Notes: generated from the letters alone by a model not told the origin. DNA of 34,758 bases from Actinomycetes bacterium (GCA_021824095.1 JAKALQ010000012.1:1-34758), one strand, 5' to 3'; positions 8,809 through 16,529 are shown, counted from the first letter of the stretch. Made by a program: numbers and translations.

Positions 8809-9711
8809 TCAGGGATGCGCACCTCGGAGTGCACGGCGGATCTGTTGGAAGAATGGCTCGGGGTCGCTGCGTAGTGCGATGGCGGGGATGCGCAGCACAG
8901 GATCACCTTGCAGCGTGAGTTCATTGGCACGGAACTGGTCATCGACGCGGACCGTCGTGTCAAGGTGCCCGATCCCGTCGATCTCTACGATCAGCCGGCC
9001 TGCGCGGGTGTGGAACTCCACGTCGGTGAAGCGCTTGCGACCTGCCGAGTCGAGGCGCTGTCGCTGGCGGACCGGCTCAGGCAGACCGCGCTTCGCACAT
9101 TCGTGGGCAAAGTCGAATTCATTGACGGAGTGGATGCCTGGCTGGATGAGGGCAAGCCGGGCGCGGGCTCGCTTCCCTTCGCGCGCCCGCAGCAATGGGT
9201 CCCGCACCGCTTGCAGTTGCTCCAGGGTCACGATGCCACGCTGGATGGCCCAGGTTGCGAAGAAGATCGCCTGACGGTCGCTCTTGGCCCACGCCAGTGC
9301 CTGAATGACGGCCAGGTCTTCGGTGACCCGCAGAGGCTCGGTCGCCTCGAGTCTGCAGGCCACCGATGTGTGTTGCACGCAGAGCGACATGGGGGATGGC
9401 CGTCCTGCACGTGGGCCGATGACATGGATCTCGGATCCGTGGGGCTCGGGGAGGTTGAGCAACTCGAGGACGGACGGCCCCGCGAGGCCGCAACGCTCAT
9501 AGTGCAGCGAGGCTGCCCACAGGCGCGCCACTCGGGTGATCGGCTGCGCGTGCAGGGCGAGCACGGTGGAGGAGAGGCGTTGCCACGTGCCGTGCTGGAT
9601 CTGTGCATTCACATAGCGCGCGCGGATGCCCTCATCCGCGAGCTGCCGCATGGTGACAAGGCCGTGCTGCCGTTGCACGAGGGACCGTAGTTGTGGGCTG
9701 AGGTGACGCAT
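8809..9711 (-). CDS. AbiEi-like winged-helix plus DUF559 (Vsr/PD-(D/E)XK-fold) protein
   Basis: A 300-residue protein of a type common in actinobacteria. Residues about 1-90 (LVQRQHGLVTMRQLADEGI, then WQRLSSTVLALHAQP) read as the winged-helix antitoxin domain of AbiEi-type proteins. Residues about 195-297 form a DUF559 nuclease-fold domain: NEFDFAHECAKRGLPEP, then Asp230 in FTDVEFH, then LIVEIDGIGHLD with Glu243 and Asp245, and finally PVLRIPAIAL. The E...D...ExD arrangement is compatible with an active endonuclease. No AbiEii toxin partner is adjacent, so a classical type IV toxin-antitoxin role is unlikely. The start at 9711 avoids running through the upstream repeat; a longer reading to 9834 would cross it. 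The gene is enclosed by 41-bp palindromes, which may be its targets or operators (inference). Confidence 0.75.
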   Translation of the reverse strand: MRHLSPQLRSLVQRQHGLVTMRQLADEGIRARYVNAQIQHGTWQRLSSTVLALHAQPITRVARLWAASLHYERCGLAGPSVLELLNLPEPHGSEIHVIGPRAGRPSPMSLCVQHTSVACRLEATEPLRVTEDLAVIQALAWAKSDRQAIFFATWAIQRGIVTLEQLQAVRDPLLRAREGKRARARLALIQPGIHSVNEFDFAHECAKRGLPEPVRQRQRLDSAGRKRFTDVEFHTRAGRLIVEIDGIGHLDTTVRVDDQFRANELTLQGDPVLRIPAIALRSDPEPFFQQIRRALRGAHP

Positions 9712-9790
9712 GTCGTCAGCGTCTGGCACGGGCGCGACGGTGAGCGCAGGTTGATCGGGTGCGGTGGACGTCCCCCGCCTGCCGGTGACT

Positions 9791-9831
9791 GTGTACGCAG
9801 AATGACCGATAACCGGCCAATCTCCGCACAC
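9791..9831. repeat. 41-bp palindromic repeat, copy 2
   Basis: The left arm GTGTACGCAGAATGACC and right arm GGCCAATCTCCGCACAC pair at 13 of 17 positions. Length and layout equal copy 1. It lies 80 bp upstream of the DUF559 start codon, in its promoter region, and is the most degenerate arm pairing after copy 3. Confidence 0.8.
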
Positions 9832-9841
9832 CACTCACGCC

Positions 9842-9882
9842 GTGTACGGGCAAGAGCCAATTCGTGGTGAATCTGCGTACAC
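9842..9882. repeat. 41-bp palindromic repeat, copy 3 (outer right end)
   Basis: The right arm GGTGAATCTGCGTACAC is the exact reverse complement of the left arm of copy 1. The left arm keeps only GTGTACG and then diverges. It is separated from copy 2 by 10 bases, so the two copies start 51 bp apart. Confidence 0.8.
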
Positions 9883-9953
9883 CGGGGGGTTGGGGGCGAG
9901 CGACCGGCGCGCACATGGCTTCGCGATCGACGAGCGGGTGCTGCGCACAGCCC

Positions 9954-11429
9954 TCAGGACGTGACGGCGGCGCGCCAGATGGCATGCAGCGTCGACGCCG
10001 CCTCCGGGAGCGCGACGAGCACGCCCCCATCCGTCGGGAAGTGCGTGACGCAGCCTGCCTCGTCGAGCACGATCGCCCCGGCCTCCGACGCGATGAGCAC
10101 GGCTGCCAGGTGGTCGATGGGGCTGAATCTGTGCACGACCGCACCGAGGGCCCCCATGGTCGCCACGCTCGCCAGTGCGAGGGTGCCCGACCCGAGGATG
10201 CGTGGCGTCGCATGCGCGTCAGCAAGCCGGTCGAGGAAGCCGATCATGCCCGGCCAGGCGCGGTGGGCGGCGAGCTCCGTGAGGACGACGCTGCCGGCCA
10301 GGCCCGCGTCGCGCCGTGGCGTGACGCGCAGCGGTGCGCCATTGCGGAAGGCGCCGCCGCCACGCACCGCCCAGTACACCGCATGCCGCCAGGGGTCGGC
10401 GATCACACCGATGACGGGCTCGCCACCGATCGACAGCGCGATGGAGCAGGAGTTCCACGGGACGGCGTTGGCGAAGTTCGTCGTGCCGTCGACGGGGTCG
10501 ACGTACCACGTGGGCGTCCCGGGCGTTGCCTGCCCTCCGAACTCCTCGCCGACGACGACATGGCCGGGAAGGTTCGCGGCGATGACCTCGCGGATGTGGG
10601 TTTCGATGAGCCGGTCGGTGCCCGTCACAAGGTCTGCGGGGTGGGCCTTCGTCTCAACCTCGCCCGGCGCGCTGTGTCGGATCACCTGGGATGCCCAGCG
10701 GGCGAGTTCCTGCGCAACCGTGAGGGGGCGCTCGAGCTCCGGCTCGGTTGTCGGTTCCTCGGCCAGCACCGTCTGCAGCCGATCCAGGGCATTTGTCGTC
10801 ACCGAGTCGATGCCGATGGCGCGGGCCCAGCGCATTGCGGGGATGTCATCGACGGTCCACGCCGACACCAGCAGGCCCATCGCGTGGACCGCCTCGACGA
10901 AGGGACGGTGCAGCACGTGGTACGGCGAGTTCACCGCCTCCGGCCGCAGGTCGCGCACCGTATCGATCGACGGCGGCGTTGGGGACGCCCAGGGCATCCA
11001 GATGCGCGCCGTAGCGGAGCGGCTGCGGATGCGGTGCATGGCCTGGAGATCGCCGCACCAGATCACGTCGAGCCCCGAGGCCGCCACCACATCGAAGGCG
11101 GGATCCGCCATCTCGATGGTGTCCATGTCGACCATGAGGGTTGCGGCGGCACCGTGGAACAGTGCGACGACATCCTGCAGGGTCGGGATGCGGAGATCAC
11201 CGTGACCCAGCGACAGGATCTCCTGCAGGGGTACCTCACTCGCCGCGACACTGTGGCCCCAGAGTCGCTCCAGTGTGGCGTCATGCAGGACGATGACGGT
11301 GCCGTCGCGGCTCTGGCGCACATCGATCTCGACGATGTCCGCACCTGCCGCGATGGCCGAGCGGATGGCCTCCAGGGTGTTCTCACGGGCGCGGGCGACG
11401 TCACCGCGATGGGCGCAGGCGAGGGTCAT
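9954..11429 (-). CDS. Fusion of glycerophosphodiester phosphodiesterase and inositol-monophosphatase-like domains
   Basis: A 491-residue two-domain protein. Residues about 1-222 are GDPD-like: AHRGDVARARENTLEA with His6-type HRG at 7-9, VEIDVRQSRDG (33-43) and LHDATLERL (48-56). In place of the usual EIK strand there is MVDMDTIE (99-106). Residues about 238-490 are IMPase-like: KAHPADLVTGTDRLIE (261-276), GEEFGG (294-299), the Mg site DPVDGTTNFA (311-320), GGGAFRNG (357-364) and Asp439 in SPIDHLAAV. The first domain would split a glycerophosphodiester, and the second would remove phosphate from a product such as inositol phosphate. No signal peptide is present, so it acts in the cytoplasm. 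The ATG overlaps the stop of the ATPase gene (ATGA), so it is translationally coupled to the transporter. Both domains look complete; the order and the fusion are unusual to me. Confidence 0.88.
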   Translation of the reverse strand: MTLACAHRGDVARARENTLEAIRSAIAAGADIVEIDVRQSRDGTVIVLHDATLERLWGHSVAASEVPLQEILSLGHGDLRIPTLQDVVALFHGAAATLMVDMDTIEMADPAFDVVAASGLDVIWCGDLQAMHRIRSRSATARIWMPWASPTPPSIDTVRDLRPEAVNSPYHVLHRPFVEAVHAMGLLVSAWTVDDIPAMRWARAIGIDSVTTNALDRLQTVLAEEPTTEPELERPLTVAQELARWASQVIRHSAPGEVETKAHPADLVTGTDRLIETHIREVIAANLPGHVVVGEEFGGQATPGTPTWYVDPVDGTTNFANAVPWNSCSIALSIGGEPVIGVIADPWRHAVYWAVRGGGAFRNGAPLRVTPRRDAGLAGSVVLTELAAHRAWPGMIGFLDRLADAHATPRILGSGTLALASVATMGALGAVVHRFSPIDHLAAVLIASEAGAIVLDEAGCVTHFPTDGGVLVALPEAASTLHAIWRAAVTS

Positions 11430-12472
11430 GCCTGCCCCTCCACGACTTCCTGCAGGTGCCCATCCCGGTACCGCAGTGCCTGTTGCACGCGTGCCCAGCC
11501 GCGGGTCCCCTCGTCGGGGATGCGACCGGTCATGTACGCGCGCAGGGTCACGTCCTCCCGCTCGAGGACGACCTCATGGAAGTGCCCTCGTGGGACGACG
11601 GAGCGGACGACGGCGGGAAGGGCGCCATCCCGTGCCTCGAGTCGGAACTCGATGTGCTCGGGTCTGATGGCGATGGTCCCGGGACCGGGACGCACCGCGC
11701 CATCACGCAACACGCCCTCATAGGAGTTGACGCTCCCGACGAACTGCGCGACGAACTCCGTTGCCGGACGTGCGTACAGCTCGCTCGGGGTGCTCACCTG
11801 CTCGATGCGTCCGTCATGCATCACCGCGATGCGATCGGAGATCGACAACGCCTCATCCTGATCGTGTGTGACGATGATGGTGGTGATGCCGAGTGACCGT
11901 TGCAGCGTGCGGATCTCCTCGCGCACCTGCACCCGCAACTTCGCATCGAGGTTGCTCAGTGGTTCGTCGAGCAGCAGCAGGTCCGGCTGCTGCACGAGTG
12001 CGCGGGCGAGGGCGACGCGCTGTTGCTCACCTCCGGAGATCTGCGCGGGGCGGGAGTCGCGATGGTGGGTGAGGTGCACCAATGCGAGCACCTCATCGAC
12101 GCGCCGCGTGATCTCGTGACGATCGACGCCGCGGACGCGCAGTGGGTAGGCGACGTTGCGGAAGACGGTCATGTGCGGCCAGAGGGCGTACTGCTGGAAC
12201 ACCATGGCACTTGGTCGACGCTCCGGCCCCAACGCCGTGACGTCTCGGCCGGCAATCTCGACGCGGCCCGCGTCCGGGCTGAGGAAGCCGGCGATCATGC
12301 GCAGGGTCGTCGTCTTGCCACAGCCCGACGGCCCGAGCAGCGCGAGCATCTCACCCGGGTGCACGTCCAATGCGAGGCTGTCGACGATGCGACGTCCGCC
12401 GAGGGACTTCGTGAGCGCGGCGAGGCGCAGGCCCGGTGTCGTGTCAGCCATGGTGGTGGTCCCCTCAGTCAT
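11426..12472 (-). CDS. ABC importer ATPase (PotA/FbpC/UgpC-like)
   Basis: A 348-residue ATPase. Walker A is GPSGCGKTT (47-55), the Q-loop region is FQQYALWPHMTVFRNVAYPL, the signature is the variant ISGGEQQRVALARAL, Walker B is LLLLDEPLSNLD, and the switch His is in IVTHDQDEAL. The C-terminal part, with IAIRPEHIEFRLEARDG, is a TOBE-type domain found in importers for spermidine/putrescine, iron, sulfate, phosphonate and glycerol phosphate. It would energise the two permeases encoded upstream. The start at 12472 overlaps the permease stop as ATGA; a second ATG 21 bases later is possible. Its stop overlaps the start of the GDPD/IMPase gene in the same way. Confidence 0.93.
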   Translation of the reverse strand: MTEGTTTMADTTPGLRLAALTKSLGGRRIVDSLALDVHPGEMLALLGPSGCGKTTTLRMIAGFLSPDAGRVEIAGRDVTALGPERRPSAMVFQQYALWPHMTVFRNVAYPLRVRGVDRHEITRRVDEVLALVHLTHHRDSRPAQISGGEQQRVALARALVQQPDLLLLDEPLSNLDAKLRVQVREEIRTLQRSLGITTIIVTHDQDEALSISDRIAVMHDGRIEQVSTPSELYARPATEFVAQFVGSVNSYEGVLRDGAVRPGPGTIAIRPEHIEFRLEARDGALPAVVRSVVPRGHFHEVVLEREDVTLRAYMTGRIPDEGTRGWARVQQALRYRDGHLQEVVEGQA

Positions 12473-13284
12473 CGGATCTGGAATCCCTCTGCAAGTCGGC
12501 CCCCGATGATGTGCTGCCGCGCCAACCCGATGAGGATGACTGACGGCACGCTCAACAGGATCGAGAACACGGCAGCAACCTGAATGGGGTAGTTCTCGAC
12601 GAGCGCGTACATCTCGGTGGGCATCGTGTAGATGTTCGGTGCACCCACGAGGTAGCTGCCCTGCGCCTCGTCGAAGGACGCAAGGAAGGACATGATGACG
12701 GCGACGAGGATGCTCGGCATCGCCAGGCGCAGGGTGATGGTGCGGAACACGGTGAGGCGTGAGGCGCCGGCGTCCCGCGCGGCCTCCTCCAGACTCCGCG
12801 GCACCGCCGCGAAGGCCGAGGCGGGGATCCAGGTCATGAACACGATGGTGCCGAGCAACTGCACGATCACGATGCCGATCACGGTGCCCATGAGGTTCAT
12901 GGCGTAGAAGAGCGCCGCGAGGGACGCGAACAGCCCGATCTTCGGAAAGGCATTCGCCGCGAACATGCCGATGAGGAAGAGCCGTCGACCTGGGAACGAA
13001 TGGCGACCGATCGCATAGGCGGCCGGGAGGCAGATGACCGCGGAGATGAGGACGACCACGGGTGTGATGAGCAACGAGGTGCGGATGGCCCCGGCCAGCG
13101 CCGAGTCCGCGAACACCTCATGCCACCAATGCGTGGTCCATCCGTCAGCGCTGAGTCGAGGGAACGTCCAGGAGGTGGCGAAGGCGTGGGCGCCGAGCCA
13201 CAGGATGGGGCCGAGGATGAAGGCCATGAGCGCGATCGCGAGCGCACCGATGCCGATCTCGCGCAGGGCACGTCGTGCATTCAT
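12469..13284 (-). CDS. ABC importer permease, second subunit
   Basis: A 271-residue inner-membrane permease (PotC/FbpB-like) with about six hydrophobic segments. The EAA loop that contacts the ATPase reads SLEEAARDAGASRLTVFRTI, followed by LRLAMPSILVAVIMSF. The start ATG at 13284 overlaps the stop of the preceding permease (ATGA), and its own stop overlaps the ATPase start. It forms the translocation pore together with the other permease. A longer open frame upstream is a shadow of the first permease gene. Confidence 0.9.
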   Translation of the reverse strand: MNARRALREIGIGALAIALMAFILGPILWLGAHAFATSWTFPRLSADGWTTHWWHEVFADSALAGAIRTSLLITPVVVLISAVICLPAAYAIGRHSFPGRRLFLIGMFAANAFPKIGLFASLAALFYAMNLMGTVIGIVIVQLLGTIVFMTWIPASAFAAVPRSLEEAARDAGASRLTVFRTITLRLAMPSILVAVIMSFLASFDEAQGSYLVGAPNIYTMPTEMYALVENYPIQVAAVFSILLSVPSVILIGLARQHIIGGRLAEGFQIR

Positions 13285-14207
13285 GCGCGTGCCTCTGTCG
13301 CTGAGCCGCGCAGGTTCGCACGGACGTACGCGATCGCGATGCCGGCGGCGAACACGAAGATGACGAAGGCCATGGCGACGGCCTGCTGGGGGCGGTTGTA
13401 GGCGTTGAGGAAGTTGGAGATCTCGACGCCGAGCATCGTGGGCTGGTTGCTGCCGAGGAAGTACGGGATGGTGAACGAGCCGAGGATGCCGATGCTCGTG
13501 AACGTCGTGGCGATGATGAGCTGCGTGGATGCGAGCGGCAGCATGATCGTGCGGACGATGCGGGACATCGGGGCGCCGGCATCGCGGGCGGCATCGATGA
13601 GTGCGTCCGGGATCGACTGCATGCCCGATGTGACGAGCAGGCTGGCGAAGGGCAGCGACGTCCAGACCGATCCGATGATGACGGCCCACATGGTCGAGGT
13701 GAGCGTCGGTGCCTGGAGTCCGAGGAGCGCTGCCACGGATCGCACGAACCCGTCGCCGCCGTAGAAGGTGTGGATGGCCCAGGCGGAGATCACGACGGGG
13801 ACGAACATGGGGACCACGATGATCGCGCCCAGCAGCTGCGCGATGCGGCCGCGGTGCAGGCGCACGATGAGGGCGATCGCGAGTGAGAGCACCAGTACGA
13901 CAATCGTCGACACCACCGTGACGATGATCGTCTGCTGGAGGTCGCCATTGAAGCGAGGGTCGGAGAAGAGGGCCTGGTACCCCGCCATGGTGCCCCACCA
14001 ATGGTCCGCGGGACGGATGCCCTGTCCGATGAGCGCGATGATCTGGTTCAGGCCGCCGGTGAAGCCAAGGGTGAGGGCGAGCGAGAGGGCGATGGGGAAG
14101 CCGATGAAGCCGATGATGAGCAGCATGGGCGGGAGGGCCGCGATGAAGGCCAGCGCACGTCCTGCCCCCCGGCGGGGGACAGGACGTGCGCTTGTTGTGT
14201 GCGACAT
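13281..14207 (-). CDS. ABC importer permease, first subunit
   Basis: A 308-residue inner-membrane permease (PotB-like). After a basic N terminus (SARPVPRRGAGRA), the first membrane helix is FIAALPPMLLIIGFIGFPIA. The EAA loop is IPDALIDAARDAGAPMSRIV. The gene begins 14 bp after the solute-binding protein stop, with no strong ribosome site, which suggests coupling to the upstream gene. It is preceded by an extended N-terminal region with a large periplasmic-side loop (GIRPADHWWGTMAGYQALF), typical of the first permease of this transporter class. Confidence 0.9.
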   Translation of the reverse strand: MSHTTSARPVPRRGAGRALAFIAALPPMLLIIGFIGFPIALSLALTLGFTGGLNQIIALIGQGIRPADHWWGTMAGYQALFSDPRFNGDLQQTIIVTVVSTIVVLVLSLAIALIVRLHRGRIAQLLGAIIVVPMFVPVVISAWAIHTFYGGDGFVRSVAALLGLQAPTLTSTMWAVIIGSVWTSLPFASLLVTSGMQSIPDALIDAARDAGAPMSRIVRTIMLPLASTQLIIATTFTSIGILGSFTIPYFLGSNQPTMLGVEISNFLNAYNRPQQAVAMAFVIFVFAAGIAIAYVRANLRGSATEARA

Positions 14208-14221
14208 GGTGGCGATGTGCG

Positions 14222-15385
14222 TCACTTGCCGGGGACCGAGGAGGCCCAGGCGTTCTTGAGGTCGTTCGCCATCGCGCTCGTGTACGTCGGGCGGAGGTTG
14301 GCGATGTCCGCGTTGGCGAAGTTGTCGGCCAGCGTGGGGTCGAGCAGCTTGAGCGGGATCACCGGGTAGCCGTTCAGGGTGCCACCCATGATGAGGTTCT
14401 GCGCCTGCGGCGTGAGCACCCAGTTCGCGAGCACCTGGGCGCCCTTGATGTTCGTCGCCGCCCGCGGGATGCCGAGGTACGAGGCGCCACCGGTGAGCGA
14501 GGGGTTGCTGATCTGCGTGACCTTGATGTTCGCCGGCATGGCACCCGTGCGACGGGCCGTGGTGAACTGGTCCGACCACACCGTGCCCATGTCCACCTGG
14601 CCGCTGGCGAGCAGCGAAAGGGTCGCGGTGTTGTTGGCGGGGTAGGTGCCGTTCTTGCCGTAGGTGTACGGGTTGAGCCCACGAAGCGTGCTCAGGCCCT
14701 GCGTCCACTCACCCTCGAGTTCCGGCACGACGTCCGTCGTCATCTTCTGACGCGTCGCATCGGAGACGTACTTGTCCACGACGGTCTGCACGAAGGCGTA
14801 CCCGGCACCGCCGCCGGCAGGCGCGTTGTACGTGAACTTCCCGGGGTTGGCCTTGATCCAGGCGAGGAGGTCGTCCAGTGTCTTCGGCGGGGTGGGCACG
14901 GTCGTCGCGTTGTAGGCGAGGAGCACGGACGATCCGCGGTAGGGGATGCCGCCGCGACCTGCCTTGAGGACGCTGGGGCTCACCAGCTTGAGGTTCGGCA
15001 TGGTCTTCACCGTCTCGGGCGCGAGCAGCCCGGACGTGCCCAACTGCACGGTGAAGCCACCGTCGATGAGGTCGATGCCCGGATCCTTGTGCAGGACGGT
15101 GGCAGCGGTGACCTTCGCGGTCGTCTGTGCGTCATGGACGCCGTGGAGGTCGAAGGTGACATCGACACGGTACTGCGGGTACCTGGTCTCGAACGCCGGG
15201 ATGAGCGTCTTCTGCCAGAGATCCTGGATGTTCGTGTCGGCCGAGATGAACAGCCGGATGTCACGGATGACCTTGGCCGCCTTCTTGGCGGGCTTGGGCT
15301 TGGGTGCTGCGGCCGCGGTGCCAGCGGTGGCGGCGGCGAGCAGGCCCGCGATGGTGATCGCGGCGAGCATCGACTTCGAGCGCAC
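14222..15385 (-). CDS. ABC importer solute-binding protein without a lipobox
   Basis: A 387-residue exported binding protein. A Sec signal (SMLAAITIAGLLAAATAGTAAAA, about residues 5-27, cleaved near AAAA-P) is followed by a Lys/Pro/Ala linker and a mature domain beginning VIRDIRLFISADTN. IPYRGSSVLLAYNATTVPTPPKTLDDLL is typical of type 2 binding proteins of the AfuA/PotD/YnjB kind. No Cys follows the signal, so there is no visible lipid anchor, which is unusual for a Gram-positive binding protein. The GTG at 15385 is chosen because GGAG lies about 6 bases upstream; an ATG at 15409 is possible but lacks such a site. It is the first gene of the five-gene operon. The ligand is unknown; a phosphodiester is inferred from the last gene. 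Confidence 0.85.
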   Translation of the reverse strand: MRSKSMLAAITIAGLLAAATAGTAAAAPKPKPAKKAAKVIRDIRLFISADTNIQDLWQKTLIPAFETRYPQYRVDVTFDLHGVHDAQTTAKVTAATVLHKDPGIDLIDGGFTVQLGTSGLLAPETVKTMPNLKLVSPSVLKAGRGGIPYRGSSVLLAYNATTVPTPPKTLDDLLAWIKANPGKFTYNAPAGGGAGYAFVQTVVDKYVSDATRQKMTTDVVPELEGEWTQGLSTLRGLNPYTYGKNGTYPANNTATLSLLASGQVDMGTVWSDQFTTARRTGAMPANIKVTQISNPSLTGGASYLGIPRAATNIKGAQVLANWVLTPQAQNLIMGGTLNGYPVIPLKLLDPTLADNFANADIANLRPTYTSAMANDLKNAWASSVPGK

Positions 15386-15582
15386 GTGTTCTCCGTTCGG
15401 TGGCGCCACACTGCTGCCGGGGGTAGCGGCGGTGGCGTGCCAATCGGATCAACGGGAGTTGTCCACGGGCCGTGCACGGGCTGAACGCGGGACGAGCAGT
15501 GTGGGAACAGTGCGGGGCAACGTCCATCGCGCGTTCACCGATGCGGTGGCAGGGATTCACCAGGTCCCTGCGCAGTCGCGCG
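15386..15582. other. Leader region of the transporter operon and end of the pirin gene
   Basis: This 197-bp gap must hold the operon promoter on the minus strand. The part next to the pirin gene contains the hairpin listed separately. I see no confident -35/-10 pair. Confidence 0.4.
15549..15571 (-). terminator. Hairpin after the pirin gene
   Basis: Perfect 7-bp arms GCAGGGA and TCCCTGC enclose 9 bases, starting 11 bp downstream of the pirin stop. It probably ends pirin transcription before the transporter operon. There is no T-tract. Confidence 0.5.
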
Positions 15583-16500
15583 TCATGAACGGGGCTTGAA
15601 CACCGTGTTCGCGAGTGGTGGCACCGGCTCAGCGACGCCGAGGTCGTCGACGGGCATGCCGAACATGCGCGTGCTGGCGGTGCCGGCGACCTCGTCGAGC
15701 CATTGCTGCCGCCAGGCCACCACCTCGTCGTGCGTGCGCGCAATGAGGTTCCACCACATGATGATCGGCTCGATGAAGGGTGCGCCGCCCAACAGCACCA
15801 GGCGTGCCCCGCCCTCCGTGTGCAGGCTCGCCGCGGTGGGCCCGGACGGCACCACGACGAGCTGGCCCACGTGCGCCTCCACCGTCGCGCCATCGACGGT
15901 CACGGTGACGGCCCCGCGATCGACGAGCAGGCCGTGCTCGTAGCCGGCATCGAGCGGCAACGCGAGCGTGCCCCCCGCGTCCACATCAAGCTGTGCCCCC
16001 AGCAGCGGCGTGTACGTGACAACGGGGGACGTCGACCCGAGCAGTGAGCCGAGGAACACCCGCGCGGTGAACCCGTCACCGAGCACCGGCGTGGGCACGT
16101 GGTGCGCGAATCCCGGCTCCGCGAAGCGCGCGTGCTCGGGCAGCGCGATCCACAGCTGCACGCCCTGCAGCACGCCGTCGCTCGGCTGCGAGTGCTCCGA
16201 GTGCGCGATGCCGCGTCCGGCTGTCATGAGGTTGAGCTCACCGGGCTTGATGACGGCATGCACGCCGCCGCTGTCACGGTGCTCGATGGTGCCCGCGAAC
16301 ACCCAGCTCGCCGTCTGCAGCCCGGTGTGCGGGTGCGAGCCGACGTTCATGGCCTGGGCCGCATCGGGGTCGTCCACCGAGTAGTGATCGACGAACACCC
16401 AGGCGCCGATGCGGTGCGCCCCGCGCGTCGGGATGGTGCGCTGCACCGACAGCGTGCCCGCGGCACCGAGCGTCACGGTGCGCGGTTCGACGACGTGCAT
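15583..16500 (-). CDS. Pirin family protein
   Basis: A 305-residue bicupin of the pirin/YhaK group. The N-terminal metal site is intact: His56 and His58 in NVGSHPHTGLQTASWVFAG, then His100 and Glu102 in TAGRGIAHSEHS, at the same spacing as the iron ligands of human pirin. The C-terminal cupin includes LDAGYEHGLLVDRGAVTV and PSGPTAASLHTEGG and has lost the metal set. Bacterial pirins have been described as quercetin dioxygenases or as redox-dependent protein partners; which applies here is unknown. GGAGGGTG lies just before the ATG at 16500. It follows a second, different pirin on the same strand, with 120 bp and two hairpins between them. Confidence 0.87.
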   Translation of the reverse strand: MHVVEPRTVTLGAAGTLSVQRTIPTRGAHRIGAWVFVDHYSVDDPDAAQAMNVGSHPHTGLQTASWVFAGTIEHRDSGGVHAVIKPGELNLMTAGRGIAHSEHSQPSDGVLQGVQLWIALPEHARFAEPGFAHHVPTPVLGDGFTARVFLGSLLGSTSPVVTYTPLLGAQLDVDAGGTLALPLDAGYEHGLLVDRGAVTVTVDGATVEAHVGQLVVVPSGPTAASLHTEGGARLVLLGGAPFIEPIIMWWNLIARTHDEVVAWRQQWLDEVAGTASTRMFGMPVDDLGVAEPVPPLANTVFKPRS

Positions 16501-16529
16501 GGGCACCCTCCGTCCCGTCGATGGTGGAG

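Larger units (their letters stand above)
8715..9882. mobile_element. Candidate 1,168-bp unit bounded by palindromic repeats, carrying one gene
   Basis: The first 17 bases (GTGTACGCAGATTCACC, 8715-8731) and the last 17 (GGTGAATCTGCGTACAC, 9866-9882) are perfect inverted repeats, and each belongs to a 41-bp palindrome. The unit holds a single AbiEi-like/DUF559 gene. It fits exactly between the converging ends of ilvD (stop 8702) and the GDPD/IMPase gene (stop 9954), which is the pattern expected of a tolerated insertion. I see no target-site duplication and no transposase. Calling it mobile is inference. Confidence 0.45.

Noticed and set aside
9864-11723. Very long open frame on the strand opposite the GDPD/IMPase and ATPase genes
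   Set aside because: It is a GC-driven shadow with no recognisable domain; the opposite strand has clear motifs across both genes.
15534-15561. TTCACC repeated with a 22-bp period upstream of the transporter operon, resembling a PHO box
   Set aside because: The intermediate unit is not conserved, the repeat is on the wrong strand relative to the operon, and half of it lies inside a terminator-like hairpin just after the pirin gene.
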